NCBI RefSeq assembly: GCF_003261055.1
Contig: NZ_CP030073.1
Location: forward strand, 7,130,001-7,194,000
Length of the DNA stretch: 64,000 nt
DNA from: Streptomyces cadmiisoli
GTDB taxonomy: Bacteria; Actinomycetota; Actinomycetes; Streptomycetales; Streptomycetaceae
Reading direction: 5' to 3'
The translations under genes and the position numbers were made by a program. The notes beneath the pieces were generated by a model that ran no database searches, was not told the DNA's origin, and saw only the letters and a program-made list of their open reading frames with translations. Positions 26,677-35,657 of this stretch are shown piece after piece; the stretch's first letter is position 1; each line of letters opens with the position of its first letter.

Positions 26677-26889
26677 ATCCGGGGTGTTCGGGGTTTCCTG
26701 AAGTAAGCGGTCGTTAACCGGTGACTCGGTGCCGCCGATCGGGCATACTCACAGCGCAAGGCCGCTGGTCAGCAGCTATCCGTGACCCGGAAGCGGGACC
26801 ATCGGCCGGGCACCCGTAAGACCCGGCGGAGCCGCCCCACCCTCGGCGCACGTCCGCCGCAGCGCCCCGAAAGGGAGGAGAGCGTCGCC

Positions 26890-28062
26890 ATGCCCGACCG
26901 CGCCCCGCAGCCGGTGGACCGTCAACTGCCCACGGACGAGGCCCGGGATCTGATCTCGCTCGTCCGCGACATCGCGCAGCGCGAGATCGCCCCGCACGCG
27001 GCCGAGGAGGAGGACGCCGGACGCTTCCCGCGCGAGGTCTTCACCCTGCTCTCCGAGTCCGGCCTGCTCGGACTGCCCTACGACCCCGAGTACGGCGGCG
27101 GGGACCAGCCGTACGAGGTCTACCTCCAGGTCCTGGAGGAACTCGCCGCGGCCCGGCTGACCGTCGGCCTCGGCGTCAGCGTCCACACCCTCGCCGCCTA
27201 CGCCCTCGCCACCCACGGCACGAAGGAACAGCAGGTCGAGCATCTGCCCGCGATGCTGGGCGGCGGCCTGCTCGGCGCCTACTGCCTCTCCGAGCCCTCC
27301 TCCGGCTCCGACGCCGCCTCGCTGCGCACGAAGGCGGTCCGCGACGGCGACGACTGGGTGATCACGGGCACCAAGGCCTGGATCACGCACGGCGGGGTCG
27401 CCGACTTCTACACGGTGATGGCCCGCACCGGTGAGGAGGGCGCCCGCGGCATCACCGCCTTCCTGGTGCCCGGGGACGCCGAGGGGCTGAGCGCGGCGGC
27501 ACCCGAGAAGAAGATGGGCATGAAGGGCTCGCCCACCGCCCAGGTCCACCTGGACGGGGTGCGGGTCCCGGACGCCCGGCGCGTCGGGGACGAGGGGCAG
27601 GGCTTCGGTATCGCGCTGGCCGCCCTCGACTCCGGGCGGCTCGGCATCGCGGCCTGCGCGATCGGGCTCGCCCAGGCGGCCCTCGACGAGGCGGTCGACT
27701 ACGCGGCCGGGCGCCGGCAGTTCGGTCGGCCCATCGCCGACTTCCAGGGCCTGCGCTTCATGCTCGCCGACATGGCCACCCAGATCGAGGCCGGCCGCGC
27801 CCTGTACCTGGCCGCCGCGCGGCTGCGCGACGCCGGCCGGCCGTTCGCCAAGCAGGCCGCCATGGCGAAGCTGCACTGCACCGACACGGCGATGAGGGTC
27901 ACCACCGACGCCGTCCAGGTCCTCGGTGGCTACGGCTACACGTCGGATTTCCCTGCCGAGCGCTATATGCGCGAGGCCAAGGTCCTCCAGATCGTCGAAG
28001 GCACCAACCAGATCCAGCGGATGGTCATCGCACGTCATCTCGCGGGTCCGGAGACGCGCTGA
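26890..28062 (+). CDS. Acyl-CoA dehydrogenase
   Basis: A 390-residue FAD enzyme of the acyl-CoA dehydrogenase family. The three-domain order is visible: helical N-terminal domain, middle beta domain with AYCLSEPSSGSDAASLRTKA and WITHGGVADFYTVMAR, and C-terminal helical domain with ALDSGRLGIAACAIGLAQAALDEAVDYAAGRRQFG and VLGGYGYTSDFPAERYMREAKVLQIVEGTNQIQRMVIAR. The active-site base is the Glu in QIVEGTNQIQR, as in short/branched-chain types. ATG 26890 with GGGAGGAGA upstream is chosen over an upstream in-frame start. It is apparently monocistronic. Confidence 0.92.
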   Translation: MPDRAPQPVDRQLPTDEARDLISLVRDIAQREIAPHAAEEEDAGRFPREVFTLLSESGLLGLPYDPEYGGGDQPYEVYLQVLEELAAARLTVGLGVSVHTLAAYALATHGTKEQQVEHLPAMLGGGLLGAYCLSEPSSGSDAASLRTKAVRDGDDWVITGTKAWITHGGVADFYTVMARTGEEGARGITAFLVPGDAEGLSAAAPEKKMGMKGSPTAQVHLDGVRVPDARRVGDEGQGFGIALAALDSGRLGIAACAIGLAQAALDEAVDYAAGRRQFGRPIADFQGLRFMLADMATQIEAGRALYLAAARLRDAGRPFAKQAAMAKLHCTDTAMRVTTDAVQVLGGYGYTSDFPAERYMREAKVLQIVEGTNQIQRMVIARHLAGPETR

Positions 28063-28285
28063 ACTGACCCGGCCTGACCAGGGGCGCCGCGAGCCGGATC
28101 CACTCCGGGTCGTGGCGCCCCGGCACGGTCCGGCCGCGCGTGCTCCAGGCGTGCATCAGGTCCCGGTAGATGGGCGGGTCCGGGACCTGCGGGGCGGGCG
28201 GTCCGGGAAGCCGAGGAAGCGATTCTGCCGGCACGGGTACGAACGCTGGGAGCTGACGCCCGGTCGCGGTGTAGGTGGGGGTCAT
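28025..28285 (-). CDS. Small hypothetical protein
   Basis: An 86-residue soluble protein, Pro/Arg rich, with a conserved-looking middle (PIYRDLMHAWSTRGRTVPGRHDPEWIRLAAP) that recalls short Streptomyces proteins of unknown function. Third codon positions are mostly G or C through the middle, which supports coding. Its last 38 bases overlap the 3' end of the acyl-CoA dehydrogenase gene on the other strand. I do not recognise a family, and its function cannot be inferred. Confidence 0.5.
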   Translation of the reverse strand: MTPTYTATGRQLPAFVPVPAESLPRLPGPPAPQVPDPPIYRDLMHAWSTRGRTVPGRHDPEWIRLAAPLVRPGQFSASPDPRDDVR

Positions 28286-28425
28286 GCCTGGGCAACGCGG
28301 GCACGCGGGGCCAGGTCACCGCCCGCCGGAATCGAGCGTGAGTTCACGGCCGGCCCGGTCCGGCCCCTGGTCGCCGACGCAGACCTGACGTACCGTCAAC
28401 TGCACTGCGTCCAGGGAGGTTTGCC

Positions 28426-29547
28426 GTGCCCGACGACCGTCCGGTGCCGCTCGACGACTACCCCGTGCATCAGGTGCCCCTGTCGATGAAGCACGTCGCC
28501 ACCGGGGACCGGAACGCCTACGACCGCAGCATCTTCCACGTCTTCGACCACCACGGACGCGCGCTGCTGATCACCGGGCTCGGTGTCTACCCCAACGTCG
28601 GCGTGATGGACGCCTATGCGACCCTGCGCGTCGGTGACACCCTGCACGCGGTGCGCGCCTCCGACGCCCTCGGCGAGGACCGTATGCGGCTCGCGGTCGG
28701 TCCGCTGCGCACCCATGTCGAACGGCCGCTGCGGGACTTCCTGCTGCGCTGCGAGGCCGATCCGCGCGACCCCGACGGCCTGTCGTACGAGATCCACTGG
28801 TCGGCCGACTTCCCGGCCCTGTGGGAGCCGCACCACCAGCAGCGGCGCGGTGCCCGGCTCACACTGGAGGGGAAACGGTTCGTGCAGGCGGGGCGGTGCG
28901 TCGGCTGGATCAGGGTCGGCGGCGAGGAGATCCGCCTGCGGCCGGGGGAGTGGACCGGCACCCGCGACCGCAGTTGGGGCGTGCGGCCCCTGCCGGGGGA
29001 GGACGGCGGGCGGTTCGCCGAGGAGCACCCGACCGAGGGCTTCCACTGGATCTGGTGCCCGGTCCGCTTCGACGACCGGTTCCTGATGGTGATCGTGCAG
29101 GAGGACGCGGACGGCCACCGCTCGCTGAACGACGCGACCCTGGTCCGGCCCGGCCGGCGCGACCGGCAGCTCGGCTGGCCCCGGGCGGAGATCGGCTACC
29201 GCACCGGCACCCGCCACCCGGAACGCGCCCTGATCCACCTCGGCGACCCGCGCAAGCCGCTGGAACTCGACGTGGAGGTCCTGACCTCCACCCCGCTCGC
29301 CGTCGGCGCGGGCTACCCGCCCGCCGACGACTGGCAGCACGGCACCTGGCAGGGCCCCGCCTGGATCGACCGCCGCGCCTACGACCTGTCCGACCTGTCC
29401 GCGCACCCCCGGGCCGCGTACGGCGTCACCGACCACGCGGCCCGCTTCCGGCTGGACGGCGAGACCGGCCACGGCATCTTCGAGCACGGCTCGTTCGGGC
29501 GCCACGACCCGAGCGGCTTCACCGGCTTCGAGTCGGTCGCACCGTAG
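28426..29547 (+). CDS. Conserved hypothetical protein with beta-rich lipocalin-like fold
   Basis: A 373-residue protein without signal peptide. Repeating beta-rich segments (RSIFHVFDHHGRALLITGLGVYPNVGVMDAYATLR, FHWIWCPVRFDDRFLMVIVQED, GTWQGPAWIDRR) and the motif RDRSWGVRP recall the carotenoid 1,2-hydratase (CrtC)/AttH-like lipid-binding family, in which that motif is typical. It starts at GTG with GGAGG upstream, and the phosphotransferase-family gene starts 13 bp after its stop, so the two probably work on one lipid-like or polyketide-like substrate. That substrate is unknown. Confidence 0.6.
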   Translation: MPDDRPVPLDDYPVHQVPLSMKHVATGDRNAYDRSIFHVFDHHGRALLITGLGVYPNVGVMDAYATLRVGDTLHAVRASDALGEDRMRLAVGPLRTHVERPLRDFLLRCEADPRDPDGLSYEIHWSADFPALWEPHHQQRRGARLTLEGKRFVQAGRCVGWIRVGGEEIRLRPGEWTGTRDRSWGVRPLPGEDGGRFAEEHPTEGFHWIWCPVRFDDRFLMVIVQEDADGHRSLNDATLVRPGRRDRQLGWPRAEIGYRTGTRHPERALIHLGDPRKPLELDVEVLTSTPLAVGAGYPPADDWQHGTWQGPAWIDRRAYDLSDLSAHPRAAYGVTDHAARFRLDGETGHGIFEHGSFGRHDPSGFTGFESVAP

Positions 29548-29560
29548 GAAGGCGGCAGCC

Positions 29561-30655
29561 ATGACCACACCGCGGCGCCCCCGCACCACGACCCGGGATC
29601 CCGAGGAGCTCGCCGGACGGCTCACCGCCTGGCTCGACGCCCGGCTGCCCGGCGCGAAGGCGGTGGGCGTCACCGTCCCCGCCTCGAACGGCATGTCCAG
29701 CGAGACCCTGATGTTCGGCATCGAGCACCCCGAACCGCCGGTGCGCTCCTGTGTGCTGCGGCTCGCCGCGGACCCGGCCGCGTACACGGTGTTCCCGGTC
29801 TACGACATGGCCCGCCAGTACCGCACCCTGCGCCTGGTGGCCGAGCACACGGACGTGCCGGTGCCCCGGGTGCTCTGGCTGGAGGAGGACCCGGCGCCGC
29901 TCGGGGCGCCCTTCTTCGTCATGGAGCGGGTCGAAGGGCGCGTGCCGCCCGACGTCATGCCCTACACCTACGAGGGCAACTGGCTGCACGCGGCGAGCGA
30001 CGCGCAGCGCGACCGCCTGGAGGCGGCCACGATCGGCCTGCTGGCCCGTCTGCACGATCAAGTCCCCGTCGCCGAGGCGGAGTTCCTCGCCCCGCCCGGA
30101 CCGGGTGACGCGCTGCGCCGCCATGTCACCGCGCAACGCGCCTACTACGCCTGGGTGGTGGACGGACTGCCCCGGTCACCCCTCATCGAGGCCGCCTTCG
30201 ACCGGCTGGAGGAACTGTGGCCGAGCGACCCCGGCCCGCCCGTGCTCAGCTGGGGCGACGCACGGATCGGGAACGTCCTCTACGACGGCTTCGAGCCCGC
30301 GGCCGTCCTCGACTGGGAGATGGCGGCCACGGCACCGCGCGAGGTCGACCTGGGCTGGACGGTCTACCTGCACCGCTTCTTCCAGGACCTGACCGCCGCC
30401 TCCGGGCAGCGCGGCCTGCCGGACTTCCTGCGCCGCGACCGGGTGGAGGCGCGCTACGCCGAACTCACCGGCCACACACCGCGGGACATGGACTTCCACA
30501 CCCTGTACGCCGCCCTGCGGCACGCGATCGTGATGCTGCGCGTCGCCCACCGGCAGGTGCACTTCGGTGAGATCGCCGTCCCGCCGGACCCGGACACGCT
30601 GATCCTGCACCACGGCAGCTTGCGGGCCATGGTGCAGGGCGGCTACCGGTACTGA
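29561..30655 (+). CDS. APH-like phosphotransferase family protein
   Basis: A 364-residue protein of the aminoglycoside phosphotransferase fold. A nucleotide-binding N-lobe (ASNGMSSETLMFG, CVLRLAADP, VPVPRVLWLEEDPAPLGAPFFVMERVEGR) is followed by a catalytic loop LSWGDARIGNVLYDG, in which Asp replaces the usual HGD, and the magnesium Asp in AVLDWEMAATAPREVDLGW. It resembles the ACAD10/11-type kinases that phosphorylate hydroxyacyl-CoAs, which fits the acyl-CoA dehydrogenase and lipocalin-like genes nearby. It is unlikely to be a drug-resistance enzyme. Confidence 0.8.
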   Translation: MTTPRRPRTTTRDPEELAGRLTAWLDARLPGAKAVGVTVPASNGMSSETLMFGIEHPEPPVRSCVLRLAADPAAYTVFPVYDMARQYRTLRLVAEHTDVPVPRVLWLEEDPAPLGAPFFVMERVEGRVPPDVMPYTYEGNWLHAASDAQRDRLEAATIGLLARLHDQVPVAEAEFLAPPGPGDALRRHVTAQRAYYAWVVDGLPRSPLIEAAFDRLEELWPSDPGPPVLSWGDARIGNVLYDGFEPAAVLDWEMAATAPREVDLGWTVYLHRFFQDLTAASGQRGLPDFLRRDRVEARYAELTGHTPRDMDFHTLYAALRHAIVMLRVAHRQVHFGEIAVPPDPDTLILHHGSLRAMVQGGYRY

Positions 30656-30665
30656 GCGCGGCCCG

Positions 30666-31103
30666 TCAGGCGGCGCTGCGGCGCATCGTCGGGACACGCA
30701 TCGGGCGCGAGCCCGGGCCCCCGACGTGGGAGAAGGGCTGCATGCGCCAGTCGAGCCCCTGAGGCAGCGTCAGCAGCAGCGCGGTGTCCTGCTCGTGCGG
30801 CTCGAAGGACTCGTCCGCCGGCCGTGCGTCGGCGGCCCTGCGGCCCGTACCCGCGCAGACCGTGAGACCGAACGGGTTCCACGGCGAGGCGCACAGCGCG
30901 TGCTCCGGCAGGAAGTCCTCGTCCGCCAGCAGGGCGATGGGCTGGGCGCAGTCCGGGCAGATCACCCGGTACATCTCGAAGGTGTCGTAAGCGTCGGCCT
31001 CGTCTCCGTCGAAGGCGTCGGGTTCGACACCCTCCGGCTCGGGCTCGACGACCGGCTGCTGCCGCTTGGGTGCGGTACGACCAAGGCGCTTCAGACTCTG
31101 CAT
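30666..31103 (-). CDS. Hypothetical protein with CxxC motif
   Basis: A 145-residue soluble protein starting MQSLKRLGRTAPKRQQ, with GGGGGAG before the ATG. An acidic middle (FDGDEADAYDTFEMYRV) is followed by ICPDCAQPIALLADEDFLPEHALCASPWNPFGLTVCAGTG, with four Cys that could bind zinc, and a C-terminus ending in MRVPTMRRSAA. I do not recognise the family. It is divergent from the Lrp regulator with a 267-bp gap and convergent with the phosphotransferase gene. Confidence 0.7.
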   Translation of the reverse strand: MQSLKRLGRTAPKRQQPVVEPEPEGVEPDAFDGDEADAYDTFEMYRVICPDCAQPIALLADEDFLPEHALCASPWNPFGLTVCAGTGRRAADARPADESFEPHEQDTALLLTLPQGLDWRMQPFSHVGGPGSRPMRVPTMRRSAA

Positions 31104-31370
31104 GTTCTCCCCCTCGGGCTGGGCCGTGAAAGGCGCTGCGGCCTCGACCACAGCAAGCACTTCCCGTCCTCCGACCGGCGTAATCACGACTCCATCACGG
31201 AGAATGTTCGAAACCTGTGGCGTTCGTCACATGCCGCCCGCAGGTGCCCCTTGCGCGCCGCGCGCGTCCCCCGGCCGGCGCACGACCGGCCCCCGCCGCC
31301 CGACGGGGCTCGCACGACCTGCGCTGCTCGGGTATCCGTGGAGATCAGCCGCACTGTAGGTTCTTGCGCC

Positions 31371-31811
31371 ATGGAGGAGCTGGACCGACAGATCGTGCAG
31401 CTGCTCGTCAAGGACGGGCGGATGAGCTACACCGACCTGGGCAAGGCCACGGGCCTGTCCACGTCGGCCGTGCACCAGCGGGTGCGCCGGCTGGAGCAGC
31501 GTGGCGTCATCCGCGGGTACGCCGCGGTCGTCGACCCCGAGGCCGTCGGGCTGCCCATGACGGCGTTCATCTCGGTGAAACCGTTCGACCCCAGTGCCCC
31601 CGACGACATCGCGGACCGCCTCGCGGGCGTCCCCGAGATCGAGGCCTGCCACAGCGTCGCCGGCGACGAGAACTACATCCTCAAGGTGCGCGTCGCCACC
31701 CCCCACGAGCTGGAGGAACTGCTGGCGCGGCTGCGGGGCCTGGCCGGTGTGTCCACCCGCACCACCGTGGTGCTGTCGACGCCGTACGAGGCACGGCCGC
31801 CGCGGATCTGA
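31371..31811 (+). CDS. Lrp/AsnC family transcriptional regulator
   Basis: A 146-residue protein. The N-terminal helix-turn-helix is LDRQIVQLLVKDGRMSYTDLGKATGLSTSAVHQRVRRLEQRGVIRGYAAVVD and the C-terminal RAM amino-acid-binding domain includes IEACHSVAGDENYILKVRVATPHELEELLARLR. It should form dimers to octamers that respond to an amino acid. The close downstream gene is an amidohydrolase (46 bp), a possible co-transcribed target. From memory the branched-chain dehydrogenase regulator BkdR is a related type, but no bkd genes are here. Confidence 0.9.
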   Translation: MEELDRQIVQLLVKDGRMSYTDLGKATGLSTSAVHQRVRRLEQRGVIRGYAAVVDPEAVGLPMTAFISVKPFDPSAPDDIADRLAGVPEIEACHSVAGDENYILKVRVATPHELEELLARLRGLAGVSTRTTVVLSTPYEARPPRI

Positions 31812-31857
31812 GGCACCTGCGTTCCGGGGCGCGCGGGCGAGGCGGGAGACTGTTCCC

Positions 31858-33471
31858 ATGAGTGAGCGCACCGCCCCGCCCAGAACCGTCCTGCTCCGCC
31901 GCGGAGAGGTCCACAGTCCCGCCGACCCCTTCGCCACCGCGATGGTCGTCGAGCACGGCCAGGTCGCCTGGGTCGGCTCGGAGGGCGCCGCCGACGCCTT
32001 CACGGACGGCGTGGACGAGGTCGTCGACCTGGACGGTGCCCTGGTCACCCCGGCGTTCACCGACGCGCATGTGCACACCACCTCCACCGGCCTCGCGCTC
32101 ACCGGCCTGGACCTGTCCGGCGCACCCTCCCTGGAGGCGGCCCTGGCGCTGGTGCGCCGGTTCGCCGCCGACCGCCCCGCCGACCGCGTCCTGCTCGGCC
32201 ACGGCTGGGACGCCTCGCGCTGGCCGGGCGGCCGCCCGCCGACCCGCGCGGAACTCGACGAGGCCACCGGCGGCCGGCCCCTCTACCTCAGCCGGATCGA
32301 CGTCCACTCGGCGGTCGTGACGACGGCGCTGCTCGACCTCGTCCCCGAGATCACCGACCGCACCGACGGCCCTCTGACCCGCGACGCCCACCACACCGTG
32401 CGCGCCGCGGCGCTCGGCGCCGTCACGGCACGCCAGCGCACCGACGCCCAGCGCGCCGCCCTGGCCCATGCCGTCTCCCTCGGCATCGGCTCCGTCCACG
32501 AGTGCGGCGGACCGCAGATCTCCTCCGAGGACGACCTCACGGGCCTGCTCCGGCTCGCCGCCGAGGAGCCCGGCCCCCGGGTCGTCGGCTACTGGGCCGA
32601 ACAGGGCGAGGCGGGCGTCGCACGGGCCCGTGAGCTGGGCGCGCGAGGAGCGGCCGGCGACCTGTTCGCCGACGGCGCCTTCGGCTCGCACACGGCCGCT
32701 CTGCACGAGCCGTACGCGGACGCCGGGCACACCGGCACCGCCTACCTGGACGCCGTCGCCGTGGCCGAACACGTCACCGCCTGCACCGAGGCCGGCCTCC
32801 AGGCGGGCTTCCACGCCATCGGCGACGCCGCGGTGACCGCCGTGGTCGAGGGCGTCCGGGCCGCCGCCGAGAAGGTCGGCCTCGCGCGGGTGCGCGCCGC
32901 GCGCCACCGTGTCGAGCACGCCGAGATGCTCACCCCCGAGACGATCGCGGCCTTCGCCGAGCTAGGGCTGACGGCGTCGGTGCAGCCGGCCTTCGACGCG
33001 CTGTGGGGCGGCGAGGAGGGCATGTACGCCCAGCGGCTCGGCGCCGAGCGGGCCCGCCTGCTCAATCCCTTCGCGGCGCTGCTGCGGGCCGGTGTCCCGC
33101 TGGCCCTCGGCTCCGACAGCCCGGTCACCCCGCTCGACCCGTGGGGCACGGTGCGGGCGGCCGCCTTCCACCGGACGCCGGAGCACCGGATCTCCGTACG
33201 GGCCGCGTTCACGGCGCACACGCGCGGCGGCTGGCGGGCCGTAGGACGGGACGACGCGGGCGTCCTGGTGCCGGGCGCGCCCGCGGACTACGCCGTGTGG
33301 CGCACCGGCGCCCTGGTGGTGCAGGCCCCGGACGACCGGGTCGCGCGCTGGTCGACCGACCCGCGCTCCGGCACCCCCGGTCTGCCGGATCTGACCCCGG
33401 GCTCCGACCTGCCCGTCTGCCTGCGCACCGTGGTGGGCGGACGGACGGTGTTCGTACGGCCGGGCGAGTGA
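31858..33471 (+). CDS. Amidohydrolase family protein (YtcJ-like)
   Basis: A 537-residue metal-dependent hydrolase. The metal ligands are suggested by TPAFTDAHVHTTSTG, the later His in FHAIGDAAV and RHRVEHAEML, and the Asp in LALGSDSPVTPLDPWGT. Amidohydrolase_3 proteins of this length include N-substituted formamide deformylase and YtcJ, so an amide or formamide substrate is likely, but it cannot be assigned. ATG 31858 follows GGCGGGAG. It lies 46 bp after the Lrp gene. Confidence 0.85.
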   Translation: MSERTAPPRTVLLRRGEVHSPADPFATAMVVEHGQVAWVGSEGAADAFTDGVDEVVDLDGALVTPAFTDAHVHTTSTGLALTGLDLSGAPSLEAALALVRRFAADRPADRVLLGHGWDASRWPGGRPPTRAELDEATGGRPLYLSRIDVHSAVVTTALLDLVPEITDRTDGPLTRDAHHTVRAAALGAVTARQRTDAQRAALAHAVSLGIGSVHECGGPQISSEDDLTGLLRLAAEEPGPRVVGYWAEQGEAGVARARELGARGAAGDLFADGAFGSHTAALHEPYADAGHTGTAYLDAVAVAEHVTACTEAGLQAGFHAIGDAAVTAVVEGVRAAAEKVGLARVRAARHRVEHAEMLTPETIAAFAELGLTASVQPAFDALWGGEEGMYAQRLGAERARLLNPFAALLRAGVPLALGSDSPVTPLDPWGTVRAAAFHRTPEHRISVRAAFTAHTRGGWRAVGRDDAGVLVPGAPADYAVWRTGALVVQAPDDRVARWSTDPRSGTPGLPDLTPGSDLPVCLRTVVGGRTVFVRPGE

Positions 33472-34120
33472 TCTCCCGGGGTGGCGGAGTGAGGATCGCC
33501 GCCCGGCGCAGCGTCGCGCGACCTGCGTATCCTCTGGCCCGACCTGGGCATCCCTGGCATCACCGCAGGTCGAACGACTGTTGACAGGCGGCGGCCCGGG
33601 GCCGGTAGGTTCGGCCGAGTCCACCACGGGACGCCCGACCGGCGAACGTCCGCGTCCGCGTCGCGGCGCCGCTGGGTCAGGGACGGTGTACCGCACCGGG
33701 GCACCGCCACTGGGAGCCAGGCTCAGCGACCGCGCCGCGGCGCGGGAACGTCCGGCCGGACGGGGGTCCCTCCCAGGCCGAGCGAGGTCGAGAGCTCGGG
33801 GGGAGGGTGTGACCCGGGTGGGGCCCGGGCGCTCAGTAGACAACGGCTTCAGGTCGACCCGCAGCCGGCGGGTCCCAGGTCGGCCCGAAGGGCGCCGGGC
33901 CCCCATCCGCAGCATAGGCCGCGGCTCCGCGGAGCCGGCCGCCGCGGCGTCAGGACCGCGGCCGGACCCCCTCCCGATCGCTTTCGGCCCCCTCGCGGAG
34001 CAAAGACAGATGCCTGCCCTGCTTTTGTGGAACCGACACCAGTAATCGAACATCCCGTCACGTCACCGCAGGCCGCGGCCACTATGGTGGACGTCTGCGG
34101 ACGGACGTGAAGGGGCAGCA
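33472..34120. other. 649-bp intergenic region with Streptomyces-type hairpin repeat
   Basis: No convincing gene is present; the only long frame has poor composition and no ribosome site. It holds a repeat unit at 33762-33807, GGGGGTCCCTCCC ... AGAGCTCGGGGGGAGGG, with a perfect CCCTCCC/GGGAGGG stem, of a kind that recurs in Streptomyces intergenic DNA. Further on there are GC palindromes, such as GGCTCCGCGGAGCC at 33923-33936, and a less GC-rich stretch at 34005-34050 just before ppm1, a reasonable place for its promoter. Confidence 0.5.
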
Positions 34121-34921
34121 GTGAACGACGGCGAGGGGAACCGCGCGGCAGAGGCCCGGGTGAGGCGCTTCGGCCCGCTCGGCACGGCCTTGGTGATCAT
34201 CCCCACCTACAACGAGGCGGAGAACATCAAGAGCATCGTGGGCCGTGTCCGCGAGGCGGTTCCCGAGGCCCACGTCCTGGTCGCCGACGACAACAGCCCC
34301 GACGGCACCGGCAAGCTCGCGGACGAACTGGCCGTCGGCGACGAGCACGTCCACGTCCTGCACCGCAAGGGCAAGGAGGGCCTCGGCGCCGCCTACCTCG
34401 CGGGCTTCCACTGGGGCATGGAGCACGGCTACGGCGTACTGATCGAGATGGACGCCGACGGCTCCCACCAGCCCGAGGAACTGCCCCGGCTGCTGACCGC
34501 CCTCAAGAACGCCGACCTGGTGCTGGGCTCGCGCTGGGTGCCCGGCGGCCGGGTCGTGAACTGGCCGCGGAGCCGCGAGATCATCTCCCGGGGCGGCAGC
34601 CTCTACTCACGCGTCCTGCTCGACGTGCCGATCCGCGACGTCACCGGCGGCTACCGGGCCTTCCGCCGCGAGACCCTGGAGGGCCTCGGCCTCGACGAGG
34701 TCGCCTCCCAGGGCTACTGCTTCCAGGTCGATCTCGCCCGCCGCGCGATCAAGGCCGGCTATCACGTCGTCGAGGTGCCGATCACCTTCGTCGAGCGGGA
34801 GCTCGGCGACTCCAAGATGAGCCGCGACATCCTCGTGGAGGCGCTGTGGCGGGTGACGTCGTGGGGCGTGGGGGAGCGGGTCGGCAAGGTGCTCGGCCGC
34901 GGACGGCCTCCGCAGCCGTAG
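34121..34921 (+). CDS. ppm1: Polyprenol monophosphomannose synthase
   Basis: A 266-residue GT2 glycosyltransferase that moves mannose from GDP-mannose to polyprenyl phosphate at the inner membrane face. It has TALVIIPTYNEAENI, VLVADDNSPDGTGKLAD, GLGAAYLAGFHWGMEHGYGVLIEMDADGSHQPEELP (the DAD catalytic/metal motif), LGSRWVPGG and DVTGGYRAFRRETLEGL. It lacks the C-terminal membrane segments of eukaryotic-type DPM and the acyltransferase domain fused in mycobacterial Ppm1, as is usual in Streptomyces, where the product feeds protein O-mannosylation. The GTG start has AGGGG upstream. Confidence 0.9.
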   Translation: MNDGEGNRAAEARVRRFGPLGTALVIIPTYNEAENIKSIVGRVREAVPEAHVLVADDNSPDGTGKLADELAVGDEHVHVLHRKGKEGLGAAYLAGFHWGMEHGYGVLIEMDADGSHQPEELPRLLTALKNADLVLGSRWVPGGRVVNWPRSREIISRGGSLYSRVLLDVPIRDVTGGYRAFRRETLEGLGLDEVASQGYCFQVDLARRAIKAGYHVVEVPITFVERELGDSKMSRDILVEALWRVTSWGVGERVGKVLGRGRPPQP

Positions 34922-34970
34922 ACGGCACACGCTTATCCCGCACTGAGCCGGGCCCAGGCACACTGGGTGC

Positions 34971-35525
34971 ATGACGATCGGCGCTTCGGACCCCGGCCAC
35001 CCCACGCGACCCCGCCGTTCGCGGGTGCGCACCTTCCTGCCTCTGGGCATCGCCGCCTGGCTGGTGCTGGAGATCTGGCTGCTGACCGTGGTCGCCGGCG
35101 CGACGAACGGGTTCACGGTCTTCCTGCTGCTGCTCGCCGGGCTGGTGCTCGGCGCGGTGGTCGTCAAGCGGGCCGGCCGGCGCGCCTTCCAGAACCTGAA
35201 CGAGGCGCTCCAGCGGGGCGGGACACCGGCGGGCGGCGGTGGGAACGGCCTGACGATGCTGGGCGGTTTGTTCCTGATGGTCCCCGGACTGATCTCTGAC
35301 GCGGCCGGACTCCTGCTGCTCCTCCCGCCGGTCCAGAAGGCCGTCGGCCGGTTCGCGGAGCGCACGGTCGACCGCAAGCTGCGTGAGGCCACCCCTGGCA
35401 GCCTCGGCGACGCGTTCCAGCAGGCGCGCATTCACCGGCCGGACGGAAAGGTCGTGCAGGGTGATGTCATCCGGGACGAGCCGGAGGGCGCCCCGCGCGA
35501 TCCGCGCCCGCCGCTGAACCGCTGA
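34971..35525 (+). CDS. fxsA: FxsA family membrane protein
   Basis: A 184-residue protein with membrane segments at about 20-62 (FLPLGIAAWLVLEIWLLTVVAGATNGFTVFLLLLAGLVLGAVVV) and a conserved MLGGLFLMVPGLISDAAGLLLLLPPVQKAV block, which is the FxsA signature. E. coli FxsA reduces exclusion of phage T7 by the F plasmid; the native function is unknown. It follows ppm1 by 49 bp and is probably co-transcribed. Confidence 0.85.
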   Translation: MTIGASDPGHPTRPRRSRVRTFLPLGIAAWLVLEIWLLTVVAGATNGFTVFLLLLAGLVLGAVVVKRAGRRAFQNLNEALQRGGTPAGGGGNGLTMLGGLFLMVPGLISDAAGLLLLLPPVQKAVGRFAERTVDRKLREATPGSLGDAFQQARIHRPDGKVVQGDVIRDEPEGAPRDPRPPLNR

Positions 35526-35569
35526 CCACCCGTTCGGGAGCCCGGGCGGACAGGCCGGTCTTCGGACAT

Positions 35570-35613
35570 GACTGCGGGCGCCGCACGTGATCTCACGTGC
35601 GGCGCCCGCAGTC
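35570..35613. terminator. Bidirectional terminator between fxsA and rbpA
   Basis: Perfect 21-bp arms, starting GACTGCGGGCGCCGCACGTG, fold around a 2-nt centre; this is the longest perfect stem in the window. It lies between convergent gene ends and can stop both transcripts. Confidence 0.8.
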
Positions 35614-35657
35614 TGTTCGCTTGTCGTGTACTGAATCCGGCCCGAGCCGCGCAATTA

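Noticed and set aside
33581..34045. 154-codon frame in the gap before ppm1
   Set aside because: Composition is Arg/Gly/Pro-rich, no ribosome site, and it includes the hairpin repeat.
34024..34060. Possible extracytoplasmic-stress promoter (GGAAC) before ppm1
   Set aside because: The GGAAC is present but no matching -10 occurs at a suitable distance.
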